Shown piece by piece: positions 12,801-25,405 of a DNA stretch of 64,000 nucleotides (position 1 is its first letter; every line of letters begins with the position of its first letter). Source of the DNA: Neelides folsomi (taxonomy: Eukaryota > Arthropoda > Collembola > Neelipleona > Neelidae); assembly GCA_034687125.1 (NCBI GenBank), contig JAQGBZ010000079.1, positions 62,001-126,000 of the forward strand. The letters run 5' to 3'. Below the pieces are notes generated by a model. That model was not told the origin of the DNA. It worked only from the letters and a program-made list of their open reading frames with translations, and ran no database searches. The position numbers and the translations under genes are program-made.

Positions 12801-15800
12801 TTTAAAAAACACAATCATGATATAAATATTAATTATAAGAATTTAGAATTATGCCTAAGGTAGCATTTGCATATCATGCTACTCGTATATGATAGCAGCT
12901 GTAAGTAATGTATAAGATTGTTTATATAATTATTAAAGAATATTTAATTCCATTGGAAGGAAGGTAAAAGAGATTGAAATTAAAGAATGATAAAAGGGTC
13001 GAGTGAATGATTAGATATTATGGATGCATGTCTGCTAATAGATGTGGATTAATGAGACGCAGAGTGAATTAAATAGGGAAAATTGTTCATTTCGTTCACC
13101 CCTTAATTCGAGAAATAATGAGAAGTTTTTGGGAGTGAGCATGAGAAAGAATGACTTGTTTTCTGTAGAAATGGAGCGATGGGATATGAAGAAGAAGAAA
13201 AGGGTTCCCTGCCGTCCTCGGTCCCCGCCTATCCTTCCCATTTCATTCAATTAGGAAAACATGAATTTTTCACTGCGTGCATAAGTGGCCAACTTAGGTC
13301 TACATTAATAATTATTGTCAATGTCTCAGCCTTTTCCTCCCTCTTCCTTTTTCTATCTACTCTAATTAAAGCATGAAAATGGGTGTATAATGCCACCCTG
13401 GCTTACACATCATCATATCCAATCCCCTTTATACTCAATTATTCCTATTTGGACTCAATAATTCATAGCTTGATCATTGATCGTTAAATGGATTGTACGA
13501 AAGGGATTTGAGCTCATACTTTACATATTTCTTATACTTCATATGACTTTTATTACAAATGGTATTGTATATACCATATATACCTAAATATAGTATTGCA
13601 TATTTTGTAAGTACTGTGAGTGTACCCTAATGCATGACTGTATTTATACCAGTACATACGGACGAAAGAACAAAAACGGAACGGAAGTTTCATGTACATA
13701 AATGCAAGAATAGAAGAATATGAATATAAGAATAGTGAATCTCTTTTGAGACTTTATAATAATGCAGCTTGTATTTAATGAGTGGAGAATGTATTAGTGA
13801 TAGAAGACGGAATTGAGGGAAAAGTGCTTTCTTCCATTTCCTCAAAAGGCGAATGAGAAATGGAGGATGAGGAATAGAAAATCTCAGCATGGGTCCTTTC
13901 TTTCCCCAAACCCTCTCGCGATCCGGGTGAGGAGAAATATAATGGGTGAGGGAAGTGAGTGGAAAAGACTAAACATTTTTCCATGCAAGTGTGAAAAATG
14001 AATGGGGGCGGCGGGCCGTTGAGTGAACCAACGTTGGCCAACGGAGAGGAAGAGAGGCGTCGTGAGTCGGGCAATAAATAAAAGTGTCTCCCTTTCGCCT
14101 TTCTTTCAGTCTCCGGGTGAAAAAGAAAACAAAAAGAAAATATACTGCTTGGGGGACGTTAAATATGAATTTCATGTCGGCCCTTGTCAGACTCGCCCAA
14201 CCAAAGAAAACTCCTTTGTTCTCTCCTCCAAACAAATCTACAAGACAGTGTTTCACTCTCGGGAAAGCACTCTCCGCCCTACCCATTCTCAACTCCCAGA
14301 ATAATGCACCAAAAATTGAATTTCTTCCCCCGACTAAACGCTCATCACTTCGCTTCAATCCTCACATCACTCTTCTTCTTTTAATAAATGAGCAGACAAC
14401 GGAGTTTTTTTACTGGGTCCCTTTGCAGTTCGGGAGAGTTTAAACCTCGTTCATCACCTTCCCTTTGTTCAATGGTGGAATTATGAAATTGGAAATTCTT
14501 TCCCAACCAAATCCCCTTGGTCGGCTGCTTATGGAATTTCATAAAATTAATGTGAAAATGCTGCTATCATTCAGAGATCAAATTAACCTCACGGTGTTTT
14601 CCTCCCTGTTAGTTCGTGGAAATAATTTAAATTTATCCTCACTTAAACCTAATGACCATTTAAAAACGGATATAGTGGTATTGATATCATTAATTGATAG
14701 TTTTTATCTCGGTGTGTTATATTAATATCCCATTTTATTCATTTGTCCTCAACCATTTAATTTAGTGATTGTAAATATCTGTATTAAATTAGTTTCTGCA
14801 TGCTCGAATTATCTCATATTCTAATCGTCCCAGAGGGCCTAATATGCATGTAAATATATCAATCAAGTAAAATATGTGTTATTTTATTTATGTTTTTATT
14901 AGTTAAAGGCTACTTGTCTTTAAATATTAGTTCCAATTTTAAAATTTACAATTTTATGATAAAGGTATGTTGTAGTTAAATAATCTATTGTATTCACAAT
15001 GAAATAGACTTGAAACTTTCGCTTTTATTAACAAAATGAATATTATAATAATAAACCTTGTGTGTTATAAGCATTCTTACGATTCGTTAATTGTAAGTTG
15101 GATATTATTCATCATGTCATCATTGGTATTATTCATAATTGATGTAATACCTATCATTTTGAGCCATGTATTATCTAGAGTCACTACGACTCTATATATG
15201 TTACTAAATAATCTCTAATATCTGGATATCTACGTATTTTGCTATTATAAATATGTGATGTGAACCTCCAAGAATGCTTAAAAAACTACTTGAGAATCCG
15301 ACAAAAGTTAATAGATAACCCTAAAGACAATTATGATATCACCATTTCCTTGTAATTTAGATCATTATTATTATTGAAAATGCACCCAAAAGAAGGTATG
15401 TTTTTATCTTATCAGTTATCAGTGACTTAATATTTTAAAATATATTACACTTTAATCTTATTTGATTATTTCTCGTTATATTAGTGTCAAGTAAGTATTT
15501 GGCATTTGCATACATATGGAGGTATGTTAGTTAAATTTATGAACGAATATACGATATATTTATGTACTTGGGAATATTTGACAAGCTTGTCGGAAAGTGA
15601 AGTTTTAATAGAATGGGTTCGTAGTACAAGTACCATAAGTTAGTAGTAAATATCAATAATTTTTTGAATTATCAATGTTTTATCATTTATTGTTATATTT
15701 GTACTTTAATTCAGATAAATTTTGCTAGAATTCACGCTTACCCTCATGATAAGATTACCAATTGGTAGGCAGAATTGATACAAAAACATAGTAATTCTCG

Positions 15801-16059
15801 TTGTAAATGTAATTTAGCACTTAAATAAGATCAATTTTACTCAAAAATGAATGATCGTATGTTGTAATAATAATTGGAATTAAAATTTGAAAATTAATCA
15901 ATGACATAATGAAATTGAACTTATGAAATTGAACAATTTCAAGAATTGAATCATTATTTCGAGGTTGACTTTTAGACTTTCAGTCGGAATGGGAAAAGAA
16001 GCTGAGAATTGTCGTAATGAGGTTCGAATATTTAAGAGCTTTGGAGGAGGTTGTTGAAT

Positions 16060-16262
16060 AAATGCAATTTAAGCAGAAAGAGTTAGGATGGGAGTCGGGA
16101 GATAAAGAAGAGAAGGGCTCTCAAGAAACGACTTGGGTTCCGACTAAAAATGAAGGAACCGGAAGAGGGAAGAGGAGGAATGGGAAGCGGAGTGGGAGAT
16201 GATGATGATGATGGGCCGTATCAGAGGGAAGGGGAAGACAGGAACATTTCTCTTTGGAAAAA
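16060..16262 (+). other. Purine-rich island with a (GAT)5 microsatellite
   Basis: About 200 bases are rich in A and G on the plus strand, with words such as GGAAGAGGGAAGAGGAGG. The island includes five perfect GAT units at 16198-16212. Such tracts can form triplex or S1-sensitive DNA, but nothing in the sequence proves a role here. Confidence 0.4.
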
Positions 16263-19062
16263 ACGATGATTCGGTGCTCCGCTGGCAGCCGTGAGTGAAA
16301 AATTATGCAAATCGCATTCAGCGGAGGAAGGAGTTATGAGATTCAACCTCCACGAAACTGGAAGTGTTTGGAATGGAGGAAAGGAGGCCAATATTAAAAC
16401 TAAATAAAAGGGCCACAAATGGTATATCCGCAACCTATGAGAATCTGGCGAATATGAGAAAATAAATTTTGATCTCAACTCATTCTAAATGCGCTCCGTT
16501 CCATTTCCTCCTCAAAATCACGCTCACTTACTTATGCATGTATTTATGCCTTGAGCCTCTGTAATGAGGTCCACTCCTTTCAACTCCTAAATATAAGCGG
16601 GCCAAAGAGATATCCCCAAAGGGCCACGAGCTCCCCGAGTCCAAGCAAATCAAAGGGAATTTCCTCATTTCTTAATTAAGAATTCTCAAGGCTGGGGAAG
16701 GGAAAAGGCTTCCTTTGCCACCTAACCAAAATTAAAGGCTGTCGCTGGTGGAAATAAATTAATATAGTTAAATTGTAAAATGGGATTAAAGTCGAAAAAA
16801 TTAAAGGTTCATCGCCTCGAGTGAGACGCGAATGAGTTGGAGAAATGAGCCAATTTGAATTGCGTATTCCCTTACTTCTGATGGCATTCCGTAGCTTGTT
16901 TGATATTCCAGAGTCAATAATTCCTCCTTTGGACTCTTTGTCTCATTTTCTCAGTTTGTGAACCAAAATAACGCACGGGATCAATTCCCTCTCACTTCAC
17001 TGTCTTGTGATTCAATTATAAATTTAGTATTAAACCCTCATTAGCCCAATTGTAATTCTTTATTACAATTGACACAAATTATTATCTACATTTGTTCTCA
17101 TAAAATCTGACTAATAAATCACAAAAGAATGAATAATTTTAAGTATATCATGTTAATTTGATTACCATTTGCACTTTAGGCTAATTTTCACATCACATTC
17201 AAATTTTTTGAATTTTTAACTGAATTTTAAAAAGGAAAAAAAACTTAATAGAATTTAAAATATAAATACTACAATTATTTCTAATCACTATCACCGTCTG
17301 CCTTATGAGGCTCATGTGAATATGTCCTGACGTTCGCCTTCATGGCTGGCTCTCAAAACTGTGAGTAGTTGAGCTAATGAGCTAATGAGGAAAACCAATG
17401 ATGAAAACCACCCTCGAGTCTTGTCGTGGAAGTGAGGATGATGAGGGGTGAGAGGTTGAAGGCAAATGAGCCTTTTTTGCGGATTTCTTTTCCGCTTCCA
17501 ACCGAGCGTTGGGAGCCTCTGAAAGCCGATGACAAACTGGGTGGTGAGTAGGAGAATTTTATAAAACTAACCTGCCTGATATTGTTAGATGTGTGCAAGT
17601 GGATGCAAAACGAATGCAGAGAAGCTGCATATGAACATTCGCTTCAAGAAAAGCCGGATTGGATTGGCAAGTGTGTGTAGTTTGTGGGGGATTCACCACC
17701 ACGACCAACGAAGGCAGCATCAAGTGTACGCGAATCCCACTTCCCCGACCCAACATTTGCTCCTTAGGGAGAGTAACTTGGTAGTAGTAATATTATGTGA
17801 AGGAGGAGATGGACCACGCTTAGCAGGTCTTCTCATTACATAAAATCCTGATCATAGACCTTGGTGCGGTGTGCTCTCTCACAGAAATGTGCATCTCTCC
17901 TACTCTCAGTCAGATCGAACCCTCCATTACGTCCACATACATACAACCATCCATTGCACCAGATAATGAAGGCCTTGAGAAGATGCCAACAATTCTTTGC
18001 TATGAATACTCTTCTCCTTCCCATTCCTCCTCGAATCCAAATCATTTATAAATTCAATACATTCAACCAATTTCCTATCCACCTCCATTGGGCTCACTAA
18101 CCACTTAATGCCTTTTCATATATAGAACCTTTTGTACATATAACAATGTACGCATGTGGGCACAATTGGATATGTATGTAAAGTAGTTCAATTGGACTGG
18201 GTTTACTTTCCGTCTAAACTTATCTGTTAATGGGTAATACGAATTATAAGCGTTAATTCGCTTGGCTCAGTCAGCATTCTTTTAATAATCAAGAGCAATT
18301 TAAAAGTTATTTTAATAAAAAAATGTTTCATGGACCTATTCAATTTGTTGAGAGAGAAAGTTGTACTTGTGAAGTTAATTGGCTAAATTCATCGAATTAT
18401 TCATAATGTCAAGAATTACTTTGTCACATTTACATATGTGGCAAGAACTTCTTAATTGTAATGACATTTAGAAATACAAAGCTCATAGTTTATGTAATAA
18501 ATTAATTGTAACGTAATGGTGGAATAGAAAAAAACTCGTTTTAGCTATAGTTCAATTACAATTGAAACTTTTAATTAACATTATTAAATTATAACTGTCC
18601 TTTGTGATTTGATTCGAAAGAATATTTATGGATTCAATTTTATTACAAGGAATTAAAAATCGCATAAGCAGCATACAAATTGTTAAAATGTAATCGAAGA
18701 GTTTATAAGTTATTTTTAAATTTTCTAACGCTTGTTAGTGCATTTTTTATCCTACATTAACACCAATTGTAATAATAAAAACACTTGTAGAGATGACGCA
18801 AAATAATATAAAAACCGCAAGTTCAATAAAGTGAATTCATTAATATCCTCATTACTTATTGATGAATCCTTAACAAATTGCTAATAAATAATTGAAATTC
18901 GTGTTTATAATATGCTTGTTTGACTATCCTTTTATCTTTTAATCACCCTACATTTTACATTTAAATTATTAATTAATTTATTCGTTTAACATTAAAATAT
19001 TATGCAAAAATAATTTGGCTTTACTTAATAATTTGTATATCATATTGTATTGAATATAATTT

Positions 19063-19100
19063 AGATTCTTTATATATATGTATAAATATATAAAGAATCT
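19063..19100. repeat. 15 bp inverted repeat with an 8-base loop
   Basis: AGATTCTTTATATAT (19063-19077) pairs perfectly with ATATATAAAGAATCT (19086-19100). It lies in a very AT-rich block of intron 1. It is too short for a microRNA hairpin and has no recognised flanking element. It is probably a simple AT-rich palindrome. Confidence 0.5.
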
Positions 19101-20543
19101 TACATTTATAAATATAATATCAACATTTATTATACTACATATATTTATGCATGTTTGATTAGAATGGCTCAACAGGATAATTCTTATTATTTCTGGATGG
19201 AGGTTGATTGCAAATGCAGATGCACTTGTGCAAAGAAAAAATCTCCTTGACGGATTTGGCTCAAATCCTACTCCAATGTTGTCTGGCCTAGCCTCCTTGA
19301 CTTCTTAATAACCAGAAGTCTGACATCGGAAAAGGATTGAGATTACTAGAAGTCTAACTATCTCAAGGTACGAGAACTTTTCAAATGAGATGATAAAATA
19401 CCCAAACACACTTACATACATACTTAAGTATTTAAAAGATCTCTTCTGTTCAAGCCATATTACTTACATATTGTATGCAAGTGCATAAATATAACCTAGA
19501 CATAATAAATAAATGTATGATAAACATAACGTAAGAACCACCATGAATCCATACCAAATGGATTTACGTACTTGGTCGATCAAACAATTTTGTTACGGTT
19601 ATTCATATAGGAATTAAAGCACATTATTATTTACTGACTCTATTTCTTTTACAGCTGGTTATTTGAAATTACAAGATGCTCCCTTTCCTTGGAGAACCAC
19701 TACAATGGGAACCTTTACGGTTGTAAATTATACAAAAGAGGAATTGATTTAAACTCAATGAATCAATGTCTACTTTTCATATAAGCTAACAAGTAAAGAA
19801 GGTAGCAGAGAGAATTGATAGAGAATTGGAACAAGCGGTTATGAGCTGATTCCAGTAGTAGTAAGAACATCACCGGCTCCCCAAGCCTCCTTGAATTGAA
19901 CACACTCCAGAACCCCCGATGGTATCTGAACTGTGTTTAGCAAGGAAAAAAAGAGACCCTTGGAGGCAATTGCATAAGCTCCTTATTATCTTGATCCCTT
20001 CCTTGGGTTCCTCAATTGGGAGAGTGTAAAGTGGCCCTTGGCTTATCATAATGATAATGGGAGAATGATCTATTTGTGATAATCACGTTTGTATTAGTTA
20101 GGCATGCATATTAAGTCGCCCGGTCCTCCAGTCCTAGATTTGGGTCACGATAAAGTGACTCTGGATGGGAAAGTAATCCCATTAATCCAGTACAGAAGCC
20201 CTTTATCATTATCACTACTCCACCTCAACAAGAGAATAATAACGGTTCCAAATTGGACCAGGCGAGTAAGAGCAAAATTACTAGAAATTTATATGCTTGG
20301 ATAATTGAGTGGACCGTTTATTAAAGAATGCATGTAGGAACAAAATCTGTACGTGTAATTGGATAATTATGCTTATTATTTGTAAAGAACCGCGTGGATA
20401 ATTTGAAGATTCTAAAATTATTTTTCCACTTCAAATTATCAATATCTTGATCAAATTCCACGAATTTAGATATTTTTTACTAATAAAGGTAATTAATGTT
20501 TTCATGAAATGTTTTGGGATATATGTATTCAATTATATTATAA

Positions 20544-20575
20544 AATACTGATATATTAGTAAATATATCAGTATT
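20544..20575. repeat. 14 bp perfect inverted repeat with a 4-base loop
   Basis: AATACTGATATATT (20544-20557) pairs perfectly with AATATATCAGTATT (20562-20575) around AGTA. It is in AT-rich intron 1. A cruciform or a trace of a small element end is possible, but no function is visible. Confidence 0.5.
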
Positions 20576-23500
20576 GAATCCAAAATGTTAATTTTGTGAT
20601 TTAATAATGAAAGCATTTTATATTAATTAATGTGATATATTTATGTACATAAATAAGTATGGTATAATTGTGAGATTGTGTTCAAGTAGTGTTTGAGTGA
20701 GAGGGTGGCTGGATGGATTGTTAATCAAATTAATGAATATTTCTGCGTGTCAATTATAATAATAAATAGTTAGAAGTAGAAGAGCTTCTAACCATGCAAC
20801 TGACGCGTTGAAGAGTATTCCAGCATTCTTGAAGAGTGCGTTCATTGAGATGAAATGCATTCCTCGTTGACTGCTACAGAGAAATAAGAAATGGGAAAAT
20901 AGATATCAGATCAAAGGTGCATTGACTAGAAGTATAAATTTTCATTAGGACCATTTAGTAAAAGCATTTATTTTATATAGAATGTGTACAAGAAAAATCT
21001 GAACAATTAGTGACCAATGCAGAGTAAAAATGAACAGCAAAGCAAGGCTAATAAAATTAGCCTAATTGAGTTTAGTTAGACAAGACATAAAGAGAATGGA
21101 GAATAAAAGCAGGAAAAATAAGCGATCAAAGAATAAAAATAATAGAAGAATTGAATAATTAAATTAATTCACCTTCGGTTAAGGCACCTTCTTCTATTAT
21201 TAATATGCAGCACAATTCCTCGACTATTTTAATAAGTATTTAATGTAATGGCTAGTAATGACTTGTAGATTATCTTCCAAAGAGAGTAAATATTGTAAAG
21301 GTAAATATTATGAGTAAATTCTCGATGAAGAGGTCAATTGAAGTCAAAATCGTAGGAACCGTTGAATATCACACTCGTTTACTACTAATAATTAATACAA
21401 TATATACGTTACAATATCAAAGGTACTTGTTGTCGTAATTAATTTCTCAGGTATCTTTCTCAAGGTAAACACAATTATCGGGAGCTAAAAATCTTCAATC
21501 TTATCTTAAAATCACATTCGATCTCTGTTATTACAATGGAATGCCGACGGGCCTACCTCCTTCCCCAACCCTATCACAAGATAATGGCCCTCTCAGCCCA
21601 AATTAGTAATTGAGATTCGTCGAGGGAAATTGTAATTTCCGAGGGAGATTACATTTCAAATTTGGTCCAGTTCGAATCTTTGGGAGCAGACATGACATTC
21701 CCTCTCAGACCGGCTCCACGCATGACGCACATGTATCACCCGAGTCTCATCATCAAAGATACCCGGGTATTGTAAGAAACCCTCTAACGTCTGAGACCGG
21801 AGTTCCGCCTTCCTCCTCCCGCATTCCCCCGATGAGACGGAGGAGATGGGAAGTCGGAATTCTCCCGCAGAGCTTCGCTGTCTTCTTCCTCTCCTTCCCG
21901 TTACTTCTCTTCCTCCGACTCAAAGACTCAAAGCACCCGAACCATGCACGGGACCTTTACCAAGGAATCCTCGGTTTTTCTTATGCGGAACTTTCCTTCC
22001 CTCTGCGTTATTCAATTCACCCCTACTTATCACCCCTTTCCTTTATTCCTTCCATATGCTATTTATGAGATCATTTATTGCCCAACTTGTACATTTCGCT
22101 CAAATCCACTCACACAAGTAAAAATTCAAATAACAATGTTTTCAAATTTTGGTATATGATTATTCCTTATATGATTCATTCATGTTGACTCGATTTTGTA
22201 TAAAAATATTAAATTGCATTAATAGCATCCTTACGTAAGCAATATCTTACTCATTTGAACTCGTCTCAAATAGCAAGAACAATTTAGATGCATGGATTGT
22301 TTATATTTAAATGTATCTGTATTAGTCAAAACGAGTTTAAGAGCTTTGTCTTAAGCTTTTAAAAAATTAATGCCTACTGGAAACCATATGTCGTGAAATG
22401 AATTGTTCACTTACAATTTGTCTTTTTTTGGTCAAGTCCATCAAGATGGAACATCGAGGCTTTTGAACTTAGCACAAACATCTTGTGTCTGTTCGCATGA
22501 ACAGATGAGCACAATCAAAATATTTCTGTCCCTTTCAAATTCTTGCCAATTTCACAATGCAATTGATACAAAATTGTATTAAAGTCTTCCCAAAACCAAT
22601 GAACAACTTTGAATGAAAACCCACAATTAAACTAATAGTTAAATATGTGTTTACTAAGGAGGTTTGAAGGATTGATATTTGGAAATTTTGAATGAATCTT
22701 TGAACCTTGAGTTCAGCGTATTAAATCTAATGGTCATTGTGAGTAATCTAAGGGACATACTGGGAATAGAATTTCAAAGGGTTGAGGAAGGAATCGAGAT
22801 GTGAAGAGGAAGAGTTGAACTGAGGGAATCTCCCATGAGTCCGAGCCAAAGGACCGGGAAATGAATGGACAAAGGCGCTTTTCATTTCAATTTCCCATTT
22901 ACTTTGCCCCTCGGTTCGGACTGGTTCCTGAAGGTCCCTGGAAACCTCCCGTGAGGTTTTCGCGCTTTGACCACGAGGAGAATTTGAGGTACCTTGAAGG
23001 ACCAGAGTGGTCCGGAAGGGTTCAGAACTTTTCCCAGTCGGTCATCCCAGCGGAGGTTTAAATCAAACCTCCCATCGGGATGAGAACCTTTCTGAATGTT
23101 CCATTTCAATTGACTCTTAATGTATGTACATTTGTACATCCTCCTTCTCCACCCGTCTCGGCATACTTAATATTCAAGCCTCGGCTCATTTATTGAGTTT
23201 TTTCTCTGTTTTCCCTCTAATACGTCGTCGGTTCGCTGTGCCTTTTATTCACCTCATTTAGGGCCAATCCTCAAGTGCTCCAAAAAACCAGAACGTGTGT
23301 CCGCCCAGTTTCTCCCTCCTTACAACATTTCTTATTCGGATGGGGAGGATGGGACCTGTCTGCCCCATCAGGAAAGGACTCCAAGGGACGTCAGGAGGCT
23401 TCAAGTCAACTCGACGTCAAGCCCATAAATGTTTCCATTACATTTTGTTTATATCTTGCTTAAGTGGATTTTTATCTTATGTTCAAATAACGGTTCCAGA

Positions 23501-23992
23501 GGATGAAATGGATTTAACTTTTATTAGAATCTTAATTTGAAGGAATAAAAACCCGAATCTCGTTAATGTCATTTTCTCAAATATGTATATTTTTTAGCTC
23601 GGCTGGACGTAATCCCATGTGTGATCTCTCCTCATTCTCTTTTTTGCCCTCGTGAGCTTCCGCTCAGGTAACATGGAGCAGATTGAAAGAAATTCATGAG
23701 AAATTCAAACCAAGTAAACTAATTAGAAATTACAACTTGTCCCCTGCTTTTTTCCTTGTTAATTATAATGAAATTTATACTTATCTATTTACTAGAGAGT
23801 GAAACTTATAACAAAAGGTGTAGGGAGGGAAAAACTTACTTTGAATCTTGATCAAATTAAAAATTGCAAACAAATCAAGAATGCAACTCAAAATTGTGTA
23901 GGCGATTTAAAGTGGAGTGTTTAAGACGAGCGACCATCTGTGTGACAAGGACAAAACAAGCCATGATGGAAAATGAGGAATATTCAATCAAC

Positions 23993-24640
23993 CTGGACGG
24001 CCAACTCGTTCACGAGCTTCTCTGCCAATTTGATTTCATTTGCTGCTTGGAGTTGCTGTTGTTGCTGATTTTGTGCACTTTGACCGGCTGCAGCTTGGGC
24101 CACTTGGGCAGCTTGTGCTTGTACTTGGGCGGCCGCATTGGCCACTACTCCTTGTTGCCAGAGCTCTTGGTTCATCTTAAAGAGCCGCTGGGTCACCTCG
24201 GACATGACAAGGTCATCGATGGGAGTAAGCTCCATGAGCTTTGATGCAGCAGCTGCTGCGGCTACAACGGAAGCAGCCGAGGAATGACTATTCGCATTTG
24301 CAACAGCTGAAGACAATCCGCTCGCCAATCGCCCAAAGATTTGCTGTTGAGTGAGAGCCGGTGAAGGACAAGGACTTGGTGAGTTGGGCGAAGGCGGAGG
24401 AGATCCAGGATCGTTGGTGGAATCTTCGTCTTTCATATTCACATCTTCCTCGGACTTGACGTTCACTTGGCTTCCGGCCCCACCAGAAGATGAGCTGGTA
24501 AAGGGCGTCAATGTCACACTCAAGTTGGAATTTGGAATTCCAGTAGCTCCGCTTGAGGAACTACTTGCATTGGCAGCAGCCGCTGCTGCTGCTCCGAATG
24601 CAAACAAAGGATGGATTTGTGTTGTGGAGGTCATTTTCAT
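23993..24640 (-). CDS. Rotund/squeeze-like zinc-finger protein, coding exon 1 (N-terminus)
   Basis: It encodes residues 1-216, from ATG at 24640 to CAG before the donor GTTGAT. Features in order: Ala run 17-23 and Ser run 26-30; an acidic stretch holding VKSE (61-64) and MKDE (69-72), both of which fit the SUMO-acceptor pattern; a Ser/Pro-rich stretch 78-94 with several SP pairs, possible proline-directed kinase sites; Ala run 127-132; a probable helix around residues 134-162 (SEVTQRLFKMNQELWQQ at 147-163); and a Gln/Ala-rich tail 167-200. Low-complexity N-termini before the fingers are usual in this family and are thought to carry regulatory functions. An in-frame TAA at 24673-24671 shows that the frame begins in this exon. 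Met1 has T at position -3, whereas Met3 has A, so Met3 could be the main start. Joining to exon 2 rests on phase agreement and the absence of a better partner. Confidence 0.85.
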
Positions 24641-25188
24641 TGAAAATGACGCACCGATAGCAAACGATTTTTAATTTTTGGAAAAAAATGATTTTTTTTC
24701 ACATTCGACAGAAATTGTTTTTTTTTCACGTTTAGTAAATTTAAATCTTTTGTATAAGTTTTTAAGAACGATTGTTTTGTGGGATATTTAAAAACAATGT
24801 TTTTGTCAAGTGAAATGAAAGAAGTGAAGGAGAAAACGTTAAGTGTTCTTGGGGGTAAGTCAAGACGGGTGGATTGAGACCTTTGGTTTGCGTGAGGCAA
24901 AGGAGGTTCGGATTGGAGTTGTTGGGTTCTGGAGGAGACGGGCGGTAGTGGAGGCGAAGACGGAGCCTCAGCTCGTCTTGTAGAAAAGATCCTAAAGTGA
25001 AAATGCTGGAGGTGGATGCCCACCGTAGAAAAACTTGAACAAGGAAGGGAAATTTTCTCGTTCGCAGTCTCTGTTTTAAATTCGGCTGAAGCGCCGGCGT
25101 TTTCGCATCTTATCCTCCTCCTTTTTACCACCCCAACGACGAGAACGAGGACGAGAGCTAAGTAAACCCAGGGCTCCCGGTTCCTCAT
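24637..25188 (-). other. Long upstream reading frame in the probable 5' leader
   Basis: From ATG at 25188 the minus strand stays open for 183 codons, in a different frame from the zinc-finger gene. It stops at TGA (24639-24637), which overlaps the main ATG as ATGA. The predicted product starts with a hydrophobic stretch (WVYLALVLVLVVGVV, then KRRR), which could be a signal anchor or merely reflect a repeated CTCGTCCTCGTT-type sequence. A Pro/Ser-rich middle and a Lys/Asn/Phe-rich end follow; the last part is encoded by A-tracts. I do not recognise the sequence. It may be a chance opening in a GC-richer leader, or a translated upstream frame that lowers translation of the main protein. Confidence 0.25.
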
Positions 25189-25300
25189 CTCCAAGATACC
25201 CCTCCATCCAGTTCGGAGTTTTTCAACGTTCCCCCTACTCCCCGTTCTCCTCCCAACCAGAGCACATCATCCTCCTCTCTCTCCTCCTCCACCCGAATGT
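24641..25300 (-). promoter_or_regulatory. Probable 5' leader of the zinc-finger gene
   Basis: This is the region directly upstream of the start codon. It is GC-richer in 24.84-25.3 kb and A/T-homopolymer-rich in 24.66-24.80 kb. No acceptor is needed to reach an in-frame stop upstream of the ATG, so at least the first tens of bases are likely transcribed leader. Two copies of GTG followed by eight or nine A residues lie at 24702-24692 and 24729-24718 on the minus strand. The transcription start cannot be located from sequence alone. Confidence 0.4.
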
Positions 25301-25304
25301 ACGC

Positions 25305-25312
25305 CTTTTAAA
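25305..25312 (-). promoter_or_regulatory. Weak TATA-like site
   Basis: On the minus strand the sequence reads TTTAAAAG within a T-then-A stretch, followed by a purine-rich GGAGGAGAGAG segment. It is about 665 bases upstream of the start codon and near the 13 bp tandem units. In AT-rich DNA such matches are common, so this is only a candidate. Confidence 0.15.
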
Positions 25313-25353
25313 AAAAGACCTTCAAAATATCCCTTCAACACAAGTCTTTTTTA

Positions 25354-25405
25354 CTTGTCTTAAATACGGGGTCTAAATACAAGCCTTAAATACAGACCTT
25401 AAATA
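25354..25405 (-). repeat. Four contiguous 13 bp tandem units upstream of the gene
   Basis: On the minus strand the units are TATTTAAGGTCTG (25405-25393), TATTTAAGGCTTG (25392-25380), TATTTAGACCCCG (25379-25367) and TATTTAAGACAAG (25366-25354). The period is exactly 13 with no gaps. TATTTA is constant and the last six bases vary, so spacing and core are kept while the rest drifts. This suits either an old microsatellite-like expansion or a cluster of binding sites near the promoter. Confidence 0.6.

Noticed and set aside
13690-14443. Cluster of 60-129 codon frames on both strands
   Set aside because: Low-complexity Phe/Ser/Pro composition in a purine/pyrimidine-skewed island, with no splice-consistent join to exon 2.
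20104-20304. 66-codon plus-strand frame with a somewhat protein-like sequence in intron 1
   Set aside because: Short, no family match, no convincing splice context; not strong enough to list as a gene.
21610-22068. 152-codon plus-strand frame in intron 1
   Set aside because: It sits in a GC-richer island, has no recognisable domain, and frames overlap it in other phases. A composition effect is the simplest explanation.
23864-24674. Plus-strand frames over exon 1 (126 and 107 codons)
   Set aside because: They are antisense shadows of the Ala/Gln-rich coding exon; the translated Leu-rich sequence is what reversed GCN and CAN codons give.
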